Below are positions 11,300-23,437 of a stretch of 64,000 bases of DNA, piece by piece; positions within the stretch are counted from its first letter, which is position 1; each line of letters begins with the position of its first letter. The notes under the pieces are model-generated. The model had not been told where the DNA came from. It did no database searches and saw only the letters and a list, made by a program, of their open reading frames with translations. Source of the DNA: Oscarella lobularis. Taxonomy: Eukaryota; Porifera; Homoscleromorpha; Homosclerophorida; Oscarellidae. Position numbers and translations under genes: made by a program. Location: positions 1,240,001-1,304,000 of the forward strand of contig NC_089179.1 of assembly GCF_947507565.1 (NCBI RefSeq), given 5' to 3'.

Positions 11300-14200
11300 T
11301 CTCGATGGCCAACAAAGGCGAGTCTTCTCCTTCAACCAACGCAAAATAAACCTAACGTGCGTTAGAGATGGTCGAAGAAGTCGTTTCGCGTCTTGACGAC
11401 CTGGTACGAATTCGTTGCTAGTTCATACGTAGTCTCGACGCATTTTTCAAGGCTGTAGATGATCGTCGCGGCTCGCGATGGGCGTAAGAGTTCGACACGA
11501 ATGCAAACAAACACTAGGGTGATGTTTCCTCCAGCACGGGACTCGTTTACGACGAATTGATGACGCGCCACGAGAACACCCTGAACCCGTGAGCTCGTTC
11601 GGCGCGTGCACCCGAAATTTTTTTTCGCAAAATGGTTTTCAAAGATGGCATCCGGAAACGCCCGAACGAATTCGACGAATTTGGCAGGCACTGGAGGAAA
11701 GCGGATGCGTTCGACAGTGCACGAGACTTCCGGTGCATAAATTCAATTTTAGTGTTGTCTCTTTTGAAGAAGCCCACTTCACTTCGTAGATACGACGCGC
11801 TTCAACGGAGGAAATCGCTCTGCAACATCAGTGCGTGCTTAAAAAAGGCACCGCGACTGCAGTGCTAAGGCTCCTTTGCGCGTAGGGCGTTTCATATTGA
11901 GGATATGAAGGCAACGGCTAAAATGAGTGAGGCCAAACTGCAGCAGCTTGGAGACAAATATGATTCCGTTTACCTGAATAAAGTACAGCTGATGAGATTG
12001 AGCATGACTTTTTTTTAAGAATTTACTTTGACTAGTTTTCATATGACTGCGCTCTTCTGTCGCTCGGCGGCACCCTGGCTCTGACGCAGGCAGTTCTTGA
12101 CAATGAGGTGCTGTACGATTCAGCATTGAGTTCTGATATCTTACTGACCGATTTAGGTTCTGAATGGTATGGCTGTTGTAAGGCCGCCTGGTCATCATGC
12201 CGAGCAGCACTGTTGTGCTGGATTTTGCCTTTTCAATAACATTGCAATTGCTGCCAAGTGGGCGAAGGAGAATCGCGGAGTGAAAAAGTCAGAAAATATT
12301 TTATCACAAATGTATTTATATCTAAGTTGGGTTTCTTGTTTGCAGGATTCTTATTGTTGATTGGGACGTTCACCATGGAAATGGGATTCAACATATGTTT
12401 GAATCGGATCCAACGTACTGCTTCCTACTACCTTGTCTATTTATGAGACCTTGTTGACTTTTCAGCGTTCTTTACTTTTCCACTCACCGCTACGACTATG
12501 GAAGATTCTATCCCGGAAGTCCTGATGCCAACTACGATCAAATTGGAAAGAGAAAAGGAACAGGATTCAACATCAACGTTCCATGGAATACTGTAAGACA
12601 AGTACTGCACAAGTTTTAGTCATTTTTTATTCTGCAATGGAAAGGCTCAAATGGGTGACGGCGACTATTTAGCTGCCTTTAGTCACATTCTCATGCCAGT
12701 GGCACGAGAGGCAAGTGCCAGAATGGCATTCCTTTTCAGCCTAATCGTTCCTTTAGTTTTCTCCTGATCTCGTCTTTGTTTCCTGTGGATTTGACGCTGC
12801 TGTGGAAGATCCTCTGGCAAGAGAAGACAAATCGCATACCTGTACGCGCTTGTTTACGTTTGCTCACTTACTAGGGTCGTTGCTGCGTGACTCCTGACGG
12901 ATACGCTCACATGATGCATCAACTGATGAGTCTCACCAACGGCAGAGTGGTAGTCATGTTAGAAGTGAGTTATTTTACTGTTGCGAGAGTAAAGTGTAGA
13001 GCTGTTTCTTTTCAAGGGTGGTTACAATTTATCGTCTATTTCACAATCTGCTGTTGCCTGCGTGAAAATCCTGCTTGGTAATAATCCGCCCAAGATGGAT
13101 CCAGTTTTTCCTTGTCCAAGGCAAGGAGTGATAGCTTCCTGTGCGAGTTATGCTTTATTTCCTGCTTTAGTGCTCTAGAATCGATTCGAAATGCAATGGA
13201 TGCTCATGCTCCTTACTGGAAGGGCCTCAACGTTCGAGGTAATAGTCAATCTCTTTGTTCTGCTGTTGCTTAGGCTGTAGTTTTAGGGTCTGTCACTTCA
13301 GCAACAGCGGATCCAGATGTTTCAGAAGATGGAGCGGGTGCTGTTGCCTCGGGTGGTTCAAGTGACGATTCTAAGGTACTGTAGTCGCTTTGAATAGAAT
13401 AAAATATGTTTTCCCTGCTCCGATTGGCTCATTCATAAGGAACTTGTAGCGCACGTTCCGCTATGCCCGTATAGAAGCAGGGCTATCACCTAGATTTTGC
13501 TGACCAAGCTTATTGTCGTTACTACGCATCCGTTCGCTTTTTGCCTCCAAATAACGATCAAATGTCTTTAGAATAGACTCACAATGCACTTCGCGGCCGA
13601 TTTTTCGTCTCTACTCGCTCGTATGAGGCATTTGTCATGCGTTACACTGACATCATATGTAGCGTGACAGGGCGTGCCTTTCGTACGTGGCACGCGTTAT
13701 ATTGTCGTTTTTTTCGCGTTTCTAGATTGATTTGCGACAAAATTCATTTGTTTTTGTTGTCAGAAACGTATTTGCGGCCGATTAAGAGTGTTTTTTTGTG
13801 TGCATAGCTGCAGTTGAAGTGACCCAGGCAGGGTTGTTATATATATACCCAGCGTTTCCATATACTTATCAGTAGCAGGAGCATGAGCTCTTGGCTAGGA
13901 TAGAAGGGAGTTGGAAACTCTCCCCAAGGGTTTGACCATCACGGCCCGGTGGCCGGTCATTCTCCTCACTTGACAACGGCTCCGGCCCTCCTAGTCCATT
14001 AGCTCCGCTGCGCCTGTGAGATACCTCTGATACCGGATAAACCTCCATAGCACCGTCTTCCGTGTGGTTTGTATCAAGTGTCGTAACTTTTTTAATTTTT
14101 TAAAAGTTTGGTACGTGCAAGAGACGCGTTTTTTTTGACCTTTTAACGGTCAAACTACGCGAAAGGGGCCCCGGTTCCGATTTTGATCATACCCAAAAAC

Positions 14201-14797
14201 TAAATTGTATATAACTATATTTGAACCCGTTGAGTGTGAAGAAATATTTCGTACAACTAGAAGACTACTATTGCGGAGTTACTGAAGAACATCACATCTG
14301 ACGACGACGTACGACTATATATGTGAATGAAAAGTTTGAACTAGTACTCTTTTACAGGCGACATTATATGCAATCCAACCACTGGCTTGGTGCCCTCATT
14401 TGCCCGAAGTGGCTCCTGTTCCGCGTCAAGGCATCAACGTCAAGGATCCGTGCACAGTTTGCGGTGATGTCATTGAAAATTGGATCTGTTTGCGCTGTTA
14501 CAAGGTCAACTCTCAATTAATTCATTGTTCTCCTATGAACCGAGTGTTTGCTGCAGGTAATGTGCAGTCGGTACGCCAACGAACACATGATAAAGCACAG
14601 TTCGGACGAAGATCATCACGTTGTGCTCAGCTTTTCAGACTTGTCAGTGTGGTGCTACGCGTGTGATAACTACGTGGATAATGAGGTGACATGCACGTGA
14701 AGTAGCATCCTAGGGCTAAAGAGTGCTTCCTTAGATGATCAGGGCAGCTAAACAGTCGGCTCATCAAAGCAAGTTTGGAGAAGAAATGCCCTTCTAA
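11280..14797 (+). CDS. HDAC6: HDAC6-like class IIb deacetylase with one catalytic domain and C-terminal ZnF-UBP
   Basis: The first certain exon is 11535-11588 ([17 protein letters not shown]). The ATG at 11280 is the best upstream candidate (donor near 11355). The deacetylase domain continues through about ten exons: [55 protein letters not shown]. All the zinc and charge-relay residues expected of an active enzyme are present. After a linker and a 982-base intron, exons from 14358 encode a ubiquitin-binding zinc finger: [49 protein letters not shown], ending as in HDAC6. Human HDAC6 has two catalytic domains; only one is seen here. Known role: tubulin and cortactin deacetylation and aggresome transport. 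Three introns (12711-12756, 12817-12874, 13121-13170) appear to be GC-AG. Confidence 0.85.
13376..14357 (+). other. Long HDAC6 intron carrying repeat insertions
   Basis: At 982 bases this intron is about twenty times the local norm. It holds a short inverted repeat (GCGTGCC...GGCACGC, about 13673-13696), a repeat copy at 13814-13934, a GC-rich stretch with CCGGTGGCCGG, and TTTGACC...GGTCAAA near 14137-14157. No open frame of note is present. It looks like accumulated mobile-element debris of an unrecognised kind. Confidence 0.5.
13814..13934 (+). repeat. Copy 2 of the dispersed ~100-base repeat (HDAC6 intron)
   Basis: It matches 5985-6086 in block order: TTGAAGTGACCCAGGCA, TTATATATATACCC, GATAGAAGGGAGTTGG, AACTCTCCCCAAGG. 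Spacing between blocks differs by about 14 bases, so the copies have diverged or carry small indels. Confidence 0.5.
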
Positions 14798-14927
14798 AGT
14801 GTATGCGGCGGGTTGCGTTTGCTTTTTGCTTTTTGTTTTTTTTCGAACTTCCAAAATTTGCCAATGATTTAATTTGTCAACTTGTTTTAGCTCAATGATA
14901 TTTCTGCTGTACACGTGTTTAGTGTGA

Positions 14928-16763
14928 ATGCGCATGCCCCTACCGAAGAAAATGGCCACGCCAGAGCAGAAGCAGTACGTAAAATCGCTTCTCGAACAGC
15001 AGGGCATTACGAGAGAAATACTCCTATCGTGTTTCGACGACGAGCCTTTTCCCGTCGAAGCGACGTTATTGCACGCAGGCGAGAAACGCAAGCTAACCGA
15101 CGCCGCCGAAGGGCCGTCGAAGACGCGAAATCTCACCGAAGAGGACCAGCAGCTCGTCGAAGAGCTCTGCAGGTCAGTCGTTGATTTAAAAAAGGGACCT
15201 TGCGCCTCTCTCCCCTACTAGTTGATATCCTTGTTCCATTTTTGATTTTAACGAAAACCAACCCGGACCCACTGCACGCGTTCGTTGCGTTCGATTTCGC
15301 CTGCTCGAAGCGCCGACGCGCCGGCGAAATCCAACATGGCGGCGACAGGTTCTTCGCCGTTTTCTCCCTCTCCTTCTTCCCCAAATATGCGCGTGTTTAT
15401 ATTGAAATTCTTCTCTCTCTTTCGCTTCGATAGACACGATCCGATTATCGCGGCGAAAATCATTCACGCGTACATTCACAAGCACGGCGTGCTCCAGCGC
15501 GACATCGTCAACGCGACGTCACTGAGTCAGAGCCACCTATCGCAGCACCTCAACAACGGCACGTCAATGAACTTAGCAAAGCGACGCAAACTCTACGAAT
15601 GGTACGTCGAAGATCAGCGAACGTACGGACGCGGTGAGAGAGAAAAGAAATCGAGTCGCGTATATAGTACGATTGCTCTCCTAGGCTTGGATTCAAGTGT
15701 ATCGTTCGCTTCGGCCGTGTCGTCCGCATCAGAATCCGGGAACGCTGTAGCGGCGGCAGCGGCGGCGGTCACGCCCACGAGCGGAAGCAGCAGATCGTCT
15801 CGAACGCGATCGCAAGCGCGTCGAACCAAAGTGAAATGGTGCAACGAAGCGCTGAAAGTTCTCAACGACGCCTATCGGCTGAATCCTCGACCGGACAAGG
15901 AGACTCGAGTTGAGCTCGTGCGAAAGTGCGCCGCGTTGGAGGCGGAGCATTTGGAGCAGAAAATGTCCGTGCCCGGTTCCGAGACGCCGGACGTGCTCAC
16001 CGTCGTCACCGAAGAGCGCGTGCTCACGTGGTTTGCGAATAAACGAAAGGACGAGTTGCAGCGAAATCGGTTGCAGCAGGCGGAAGCTGCTGTTAGATTG
16101 GCGGCAACGGCTCAGCCTCATCTGCATCAAAGTAGAGAGTGTTATTGTATATAGATATATTAGGTACTATTTCTTTTTTGTCTAGTGTTGAGTGATACGG
16201 TGCAGGTGGACGGGATTCAGGGGGGTTCTGAGCCTCAGCACGTGCTTCTCGTTCAGACGACTCCTGCTGGTGGAGTGCCTGGTGGAACACCTCAGTATGT
16301 TCAAGTTGCCATTGAGACGTCGCACGCTTCGACGACAGGGACGTCGTTTATCGTCCAGAATCCAATACCTGTGTCATCGAGTCGGTCATCTGATTCTACT
16401 CCTGGTGCTACTTACGTCGTTGAGTCGGCCATGTCTGGCCACGTGACTACACCAGTGCAACAGGATATGACTGTTGCTGCGGAAACGGTAGAGGTGACGA
16501 CTGCTGAAGTCGAGTCGACGTCTGCGGCCGCCGCATCTGTTGTCGTTGGCGTGGAGACAGAAGTACCGATGGAAGGCGCGCCAATTGCTCAGATAACGGA
16601 AGAGGTGGTCACTGGTGCACGCGAGGGAGACACAAATGGTATAGCACAGGAACGCGAAGGTGAGCAACGATTGCAGCAGAATGGCAACGAAAAAGACGAC
16701 AGGATGGTCACTACAGTGGTAACACAGGTGCTTGATGCTTCGATTAGCGAAGGAGATCAATGA
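14928..16763 (+). CDS. HNF1: HNF1-type atypical homeobox transcription factor
   Basis: Four exons: 14928-15172, 15434-15633, 15685-16131 and 16186-16763. Residues near the N-terminus (EQKQYVKSLLEQQGITREIL) resemble the short HNF1 dimerisation helix pair. Exon 2 encodes the POU-specific-like DNA-binding domain (IIHAYIHKHGVLQRDIV, LSQSHLSQHLNNGTSM, LYEWYV). Exon 3 has an alanine/serine-rich linker, then a homeodomain starting RTKVKW and ending in recognition helix RVLTWFANKRKDE. An insertion between helices 2 and 3 (around LEQKMSVPGSETPD) is the hallmark of HNF1. The C-terminal exon is rich in Gln, Thr, Val and Ser, as in a transactivation domain. The start could be either ATG 14928 or 14952. 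HNF1 proteins bind DNA as dimers and regulate epithelial genes. Confidence 0.88.
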
Positions 16764-17087
16764 GAAGTGAGGCAATTTGGGAGAGCGCGCGCGCGCAAGA
16801 GAGAGAGAGAGAGAGAGAGAGACATAGAAAAAAATTAGAAACCGTGCTACTGTACATTAGTGTGTACATGCGTGTCTCTGTATACCCCCTCTTCCTCTGT
16901 GTCATCTAGTAGTACTAAAAGAACGGAATTTGTACATGGGGGTGAGCGTCTCTTGATAGATAGATATTTTCGGAGAAGATATTTTTGGAGAAGGCCACCG
17001 CTATCTGTTACTATGACAACAACAAAAAACTTAAACGCACAAAAGTCAAAACAGAAAAGAAATAAGCTAAGACAGATAATTTCATTT
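16764..17087. repeat. Intergenic gap with (GC)n and (GA)n microsatellites
   Basis: Between the HNF1 stop and the MFSD10 stop. Around 16786-16822 there is an alternating GC run followed by a long GA run. The rest is AT-rich and should hold the two 3' UTRs. No other feature is seen. Confidence 0.6.
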
Positions 17088-18506
17088 TTAAGAACTTCTA
17101 CTAAGCATTGCTAAAGGTATGAGTAAAAGGACGGCGCCACCCACATAGCAAGTGACAGAATCGATGCTCCAGTACACAGTGCACGCCGCCACTGGGCCGA
17201 GGGCTCGCGACAGCGCTCCCAGCGATCTCAGTATTCCCATCAACGTGCCCTTCTCATCGTCATTGCCGAATTGAGAGACAACTGACGTGATGCTTGGCAC
17301 GACAGTACCAGCGCCAAATGAATACAACGCCAAGCCGGCATAGAGCAGAGGCGCACCATGAGCGAATGCCACCATGACAATACCTGGTATGAGAACGACA
17401 ATTCCTTGGCACGCCGTTTTCATTTCTGATCCAGGCGGTCGGCGTCGTAGGTATCCTCCTTGGACTGCAATCATGATGATGCCGATGTAGAGAAACATTT
17501 TCCCCTGCTCCATGCCCGTGTAGTGAAATCGGTGGTGAGTGAGAAAGGTGAGCGAATATTCGAGACCAGAGAAGAGAAGCAGGAAGAGAAAGTAGGCGAC
17601 GCCGAGCAGTCGTACGCGTTTGTGTTGCGACGCCGAAAGACTACTGACGGCGTCAAAACGAAACAAATTGACGGGATTGATGAGATTCGTCGTCACGTCG
17701 GCAAACGACGATCCAAGCGACTTGGCACGCTTTTCGCTGGGAAGGGTCTCGTCGAAAAGAAGCCAGAGCAGAACGAAACCAAGTGCAGTGAGACACAGTG
17801 CAAAGAGTGCGGGATTGGAAAACGGATACGATTCGGAAGTGACGTCGATCGACTTAGGCGAATAGCGCGAGAAGAGTGCGCCGAGCATTGGACCGATGAG
17901 AAAACCAAAGCTGAACGCCACTCCGATGACGGCCATGCCACGTGAGCGCGTCTTCGCCGACGTCACGTCGGCGACGATAGCCGTGCAAAGGCTCACGTTC
18001 CCTTTACTGAGCCCGCCGACGACGCGCGCCACGACGAAAAGGCCGAAATCGTTAGACGCGGCCCAAATGACGTAGGAAGCGCCCACGCCCACGATCGAGC
18101 CGAGCAGAATGGGTCGACGACCGTAGACGTCCGATAGGGCGCCAATTGCAGGCGACGCGACGAATTGCAGCAGGGAGAAGAGAGAGCCGATTAGACCACC
18201 GAGAAGAACGATGTCGTAGCGTTCCGTATCCGGAGCGCCGATTAGATGCTTGAAATGTCGCACGCGACTCAGTACGGCGCCGTAGAGGCCGTCGCCGCTC
18301 GCCTTTCGACCGTAGTATTCGAGAATCGACGGCATTAGGGGAAGGATGCACGTGAAGCCGATCAAATCGACGAGAAGCGACGCGAATATGACGATGATCG
18401 CCTTGTGCGCGCGCTTTGCGCGCTCCTTTTCTTTTGCTGCATCCTCCGCCGCCGACGATTCGTCAACCGGCGGCTCGGCAACGGTTCGCGATCGAATCTC
18501 GGCCAT
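17088..18506 (-). CDS. MFSD10: Major facilitator superfamily transporter MFSD10 (TETRAN-like)
   Basis: A single uninterrupted frame of about 472 residues from the ATG at 18506. A charged cytosolic N-terminus is followed by about twelve hydrophobic segments. The first is AIIVIFASLLVDLIGFTCILPLMP, and the MFS loop motif GALSDVYGRRPILL comes after helix 2. HFKHLIGAPDTERYDIVLLGG is the long loop typical of MFSD10, the human relative of bacterial tetracycline antiporters, which moves organic anions across plasma or endosomal membranes. Lack of introns is unusual in this neighbourhood. It faces DIS3L head to head with 92 bases between the ATGs. Confidence 0.85.
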   Translation of the reverse strand: MAEIRSRTVAEPPVDESSAAEDAAKEKERAKRAHKAIIVIFASLLVDLIGFTCILPLMPSILEYYGRKASGDGLYGAVLSRVRHFKHLIGAPDTERYDIVLLGGLIGSLFSLLQFVASPAIGALSDVYGRRPILLGSIVGVGASYVIWAASNDFGLFVVARVVGGLSKGNVSLCTAIVADVTSAKTRSRGMAVIGVAFSFGFLIGPMLGALFSRYSPKSIDVTSESYPFSNPALFALCLTALGFVLLWLLFDETLPSEKRAKSLGSSFADVTTNLINPVNLFRFDAVSSLSASQHKRVRLLGVAYFLFLLLFSGLEYSLTFLTHHRFHYTGMEQGKMFLYIGIIMIAVQGGYLRRRPPGSEMKTACQGIVVLIPGIVMVAFAHGAPLLYAGLALYSFGAGTVVPSITSVVSQFGNDDEKGTLMGILRSLGALSRALGPVAACTVYWSIDSVTCYVGGAVLLLIPLAMLSRSS

Positions 18507-18598
18507 TCGAAGCAAGAAAGGATATCCGGGGTGTCGCGGGTGTGTCGACGAAAGAAGCCAAACGCCGCCGGCGATCCTTTCCGCCTTTGTCCCCCAAA
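18507..18598. promoter_or_regulatory. Bidirectional promoter MFSD10/DIS3L
   Basis: The 92 bases between the two ATGs must hold both start sites or short leaders. The sequence is GC-rich, with CpGs and CCGCCGGCG, and has no TATA box. AAAATGGCGACC at the DIS3L start resembles a YY1-type CAAAATGGCGGC site that also serves as start-codon context. Role inferred from position. Confidence 0.45.
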
Positions 18599-21500
18599 AT
18601 GGCGACCGAGCGGAAGGAGAAGATCCTGCGACTTGGGAGTCGCAGTAAGGGCGTTGTCAACGTTGTTCGAGAGCACTACCTTCGAGACGACGTCGTCTGT
18701 TCGTCAGAATTGCTTCCTGAAACCGTTCGAGGTATGTAGAGCTATTTATTTTGCACGCATACCTACTTCACTGCAGAGAAAAGGCCTTGCCTGCCAGCCG
18801 ATGTCACTCATTACATCGTCCCTGATTGCAAGGTTTTTTTTCCTGGCAAATGCGTTTCCTAACACTTTTGTATTGTTGTTTTTCAGTCGATTAAACATTA
18901 TTTTGAAATATTTGATTTGCCCGAATTTTCCGGATTGATTGTCACTCAGACGGCGATGAACTACGTTCGCTTTCTGAAATCGTATATTTTATATTTTGTC
19001 ACCTAATAGATTTAGATTAAGCACAGATCCAGTCGCAATTTTTATCTCAAAATTCGTCAACACGTGTCTGATTTGCGAAGGCAGTGGGTAGTCTTCAGTA
19101 ATGAGCACTGCAGGCATTGTTACGATGACCGACAGCCCAATGAACCAGTGGACTATTGGGAAACGAGGTGTCTTCAAAATACCGACTATTGCTTAGTTTG
19201 AATTAAGAGCGTATTTTTTTGTCACTTCTAGACTCGTTCACCTTGCCTGTTCATACCTGTACGAATTGTTTGAAGGGAGAATGCCTATAGTGATGATATG
19301 TGACAATGCTGAAGTGAGCTTCGTGGAATCAATTTATATGCGTTCGTCCAAGACTGTTTTTTTCCTACTGTAACAGTTTGTTGCGACGTTCAAAAGTGCT
19401 ACCTTGGGAGTTTTTATTCTGTCAATGCGCGACTACCTGATGACTTTTTGGTCGGACTTGGCACCTGCTCACGAACTGTGGGACTCATTGAGCCTCAGTC
19501 TGTCTGAACAGCAGAATGTCCACAGCGGTTTGTTACACTGAAAACAAAACTCTTGTTTATTGAAAAATTATGTAGAAAAGAGGACAATTCGACTAAGCGG
19601 TGGCTCGTCAAGAGAGCGTCAGTACTGCGATCACTTAGGCATAGATGAACTAGAGGCAGGAATTAAATCTGTGAGAGAATTTTTCTCGCGTTTTCTACCA
19701 CTGATAGTGGCTTGCGACTTAGGGTCGGTATCTTCTGGGTCGTTTGAAAGTGAGCAAACACAGGCCCCAGCACGAGGCTCAGGTTTACATTCACAGGTAT
19801 CCTGAAATGAATTCCGACACGCAAAAACAAATAAGAAAAGCAAATCTTTCTTTAGCGAGTCTTCTAAGTTTGCTGAATTGAACGGTGCTGATGAACCGTT
19901 TGTTTTCGGACCTCAGCATAGGTGAGAACAAATCTTCGCCGCCAATTAAATTGTCGCAATGACTTGGGGGGATTGAACAGAAATCGTGCCATTCACCGCG
20001 ACATGGTCGTTGTTGAGCTGCTTCCTAAATCGGCATGGGGACAAATGCGTCGCTCTCTCGTTTCTTCTGGTGCTGGAGCCGCGTGACATTCAACTATAAT
20101 AATGACCTCGTGTTTTGGTCCTTCATTAGATAGCAGAGATGATGCAATAGGACGTGTGGTACCGTCGGCAAAGGTTGTTGGTATATTGCAGAGAAGCTGG
20201 CGTGAATACGTTGCATCGATTTCAGAAGAGGTTAGTGGCTTGATATTCTCAAATGCATTTGGCTACTAATTAATTAATTAATTAATTAACTATGTTCTTA
20301 GAAGTTCGCTCATAGCAAAGGAGTAGAAAAGGTTAATTATTTGAATTGTGATAAATAGGTAAATAGTTTCTGTAGATATTGGTAGTACCATATGATATCA
20401 GGATCCCAAAGATAAGGATAACCACTCGACAAGCTGCTGTGTTGATAAATCAAAGGTAACAGACGTCAGACGTCAGACTGCTGATTGGTTACTGAAATCG
20501 TTTTATGGCTTTCCCAGAATAGTAGTTCGTATTGACTCGTGGGAGACGGACTCTCTTTATCCGAACGGTCATTTTGTGAAGTCTCTCGGACCCATTGGAA
20601 ACGTGGATACGGAGACCGCCGTTATTCTCACAGAAAATGCAATCAAAGTCGGTCCTTTTAGCGAAAAGCAGGCACGAAAAACAGCGAAAGAGGCGTGTTT
20701 TTTACTTTGTCATTGAATCCGATTGATAGATGAAGGAACTTCCAGTTAACACATCCGAAAATCCTTGGCAAGTAAGCGTCGAGGAGCAAGCAAAAAGAAG
20801 GGACCTCAGGTAGAGTAAATCACTACATTACGCTTCACTTTTCTACGCAAGACGTCTCTCCTCCAAAGGAAAAGTCATTTAATTTTCAGCATAGATCCAA
20901 TTGGCTGCGAAGACGTTGACGATACGCTCTCAGTTAGGTAGTCGAATCCTTCGTTGTCTTGTTGCATTATCTAATCCCTTTCCTAAAGGCAACTGAGAAA
21001 CGGCAACATTGAGCTAGGCGTTCACATTGCCGACGTGTCTTACTTCGTTCCACCTAATTCTCAAACGGATCTGGAAGCAAGAGCTAGGTTGGAAACTTTG
21101 AAACTTGGGTTTCAGCTCCTTCTGCATTGTGTACTATAGAGGTACGACTGTCTATCTCGCTGATCGCCGATATGACATGCTTCCGACCATTCTCAGCGCT
21201 GACCTATGTTCCCTTCTCGGCGGCGTTGATAGGTGAGGACGTACGGTAGAGAATTCGGTTACTGACTATTCTGTTATTCCCCCGTTTTCAGGTATGCCAT
21301 GAGTGTTATTTGGGAACTGAACTCGGCTACCTACGACGTTAAGTCGGTCTGGTACGGTCGTACGCTTATCAAATCTGCATACAAGCTTTATTACGAGGCA
21401 GCTCAAGACATACTGAACGATCAAAAATCGATTGACGAGTATCTAGCTATGATTCCTGAGCTTCGAAACCTTCCGTCAGCTCAGATATCAAAAAAGTTGA

Positions 21501-23437
21501 ATCAAAATTTGCATTTAGTTTGCACAATCTTATATCTCTTTGGCTAGATTGTCAGAGCTTCGTTGGTGCATTACGAAACTGACCGAAATTGCTCGTGTCT
21601 TACGAGAACGCAGGGACAACGTGGGAGCGTTGGAACTCGAGGGAGTTGAGGTGCGGGTTCAGATTGGCGAAAAGAATACCATCGAAGATCTTGTCCTTAA
21701 AATCGTTTGTTATTATAAGCAGCTCTCGAGCAGATCTTCTACCAGTAATTTTGTCTATGTAGCCTTTGGAAGTTCACGAGACGATCGCCGAGTGCATGAT
21801 ATTTGCCAATCACTGGGTTGCTAAGAGAATTGAAGAGTCATTTCCAACGCGTTCTTTGGTAAGGAGCCGTAGAAAATGAGTCATATTTTACCACGTCTTC
21901 TCCAGCTTCGTCGTCATCCCTCGCCAAGAAAAGAGGGATTTTCGCGAATGATTGAGTGGGCTCGTTCGAAGGGATTTGACATTGACGTTAGGTGACGAAT
22001 AAGTTGAAATTGTAATTGACTTGACTGTTTTTCTCTTCTATTCAGCTCAAATAAAGCTTTAGCAGACTCGCTTGACAAGGCTGTAGATCCGAATGACCCT
22101 CAATTCAACAAGGTTACAACGTTTTCTTCTTTTTGAGTGACACCTCTCTTGTACCTTTTTTTTTGTTTTTCAGCTTCTTAGGACGTTGGCTATTCCGGCG
22201 ATGTCTAGGGCTCTTTACTTTTCAACTGGGGCCATTTCGGAAGCTGATTTCTATCACTACGGTTAGCTGCTTCTCTTTGCACCGTATCTGTGTATTCATG
22301 GAATTCGGCTTCGTTTCAGGGCTTGCATTAGACAGGTACACACACTTCACCTCGCCCATCAGACGATACGCTGATTTAGTGGTACAGTAAGATTCGTTTG
22401 GTACAAAAGAAGCCTGTTTTGGGAATTTTTCTGTTTAGGTGCACAGATTGCTTATGGCTGCCGTCAATTCGGATTGCTTCTCTTCTGAAGACCTATTGTC
22501 CAATGTTTCGTTGCAAGATCTCTGCAGTCACATTAATGAAAGGAACGAAGTAGGTCTTTGCGTTGGGCCAAGCTTTCTATTAGAATAATGATCTCTGCCA
22601 GGCTTCGCAGTGTGCTCAAAGAGATTCAGTAGAAATGTTTAAGGCGCTGTACTTTCGAGGCCTTGAAGAAGATAGCGAAAAACGCGTCGCAGAGTGCATC
22701 GTCTTGAGTCTTTGGCAAGACGGCGTCGGCATTTTTATTCCAAAGTAGTAGTCTTTAGTTTGACGGCAGTCTTTTCAAATCGCTGATGTACATAGATTCG
22801 GAATCAAGGGTCCTCTTTATCTCAAAAACAAGGAGGATCTCGTTGTTCAACCATCAACAGATGGAACGAACTCTGTTGTCTATGGTTCTGGTGCGTTTGG
22901 GGACGGCATACAAAAGCATTACATTAAATAATTTATTTATTTATTTAGGTTCATTGATTGAGCGAGGGGACGAAATTGAAATCGTCACATTGGTTGGCAC
23001 GTACAAATTCAGGCTGTTTGATCACTACAAGGCATGGACTTCTTCATCTGAGAAGCACTTTGATGACGTTTACTGTATGACAGGTCAGAATATCCTTACA
23101 GTCATCTTCAGCTCACACTCCCTCTTTCCGCTTTGAGCTCTTGAGTCTCACTCCACTTCTTTCTTCAAGCAGTGCCACTCAGGCAACAGACAAGACAGAT
23201 GTTGTTAAAGTAGGCGACACCAGTTCACTATACAACGTATTTCCTTCTCATCTCGCTTTTTCTCAGGAAATAAAAGACGATGTTCTCGCCAGCAAAAAAG
23301 GAACCGGGAATAAAACGCCAGAGCCGTCTATACTACCATCTCTCAAGGCAGACTACGGACAGACATCAAGTGAGACGAGCCTCTACCATGTCCTGTCTCA
23401 CTTTCACAGACTCGCGCTAACTGCCGACGACAAGTAA
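18599..23437 (+). CDS. DIS3L: DIS3-like exoribonuclease 1
   Basis: A gene of more than 20 short exons, starting [12 protein letters not shown]. The N-terminal PIN-like region includes [12 protein letters not shown] and THYIVPDCK. Two cold-shock-type domains follow ([29 protein letters not shown]). The RNB nuclease core spans about 20880-22450: [98 protein letters not shown]. The acidic residues of the catalytic centre are present. A C-terminal S1-like part ends at 23437. DIS3L is the cytoplasmic exosome 3'-5' exonuclease. Introns are about 45-60 bases; one (around 20267-20291) contains a TTAA repeat. Confidence 0.9.
20264..20291. repeat. (TAAT)n microsatellite in DIS3L intron
   Basis: TAAT is repeated about six times inside a DIS3L intron. 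A shorter ATTT repeat lies in another intron near 22928-22948. Confidence 0.65.

Noticed and set aside
11362-11691. 109-codon minus-strand frame upstream of SUCO
   Set aside because: It overlaps the HDAC6 exon at 11535-11588 and encodes nothing recognisable; the SUCO start is already explained by the signal-peptide exon.
15614-16130. Long antisense open frames across HNF1
   Set aside because: They are shadows of GC-rich HNF1 codons; the plus-strand frame carries the homeodomain.
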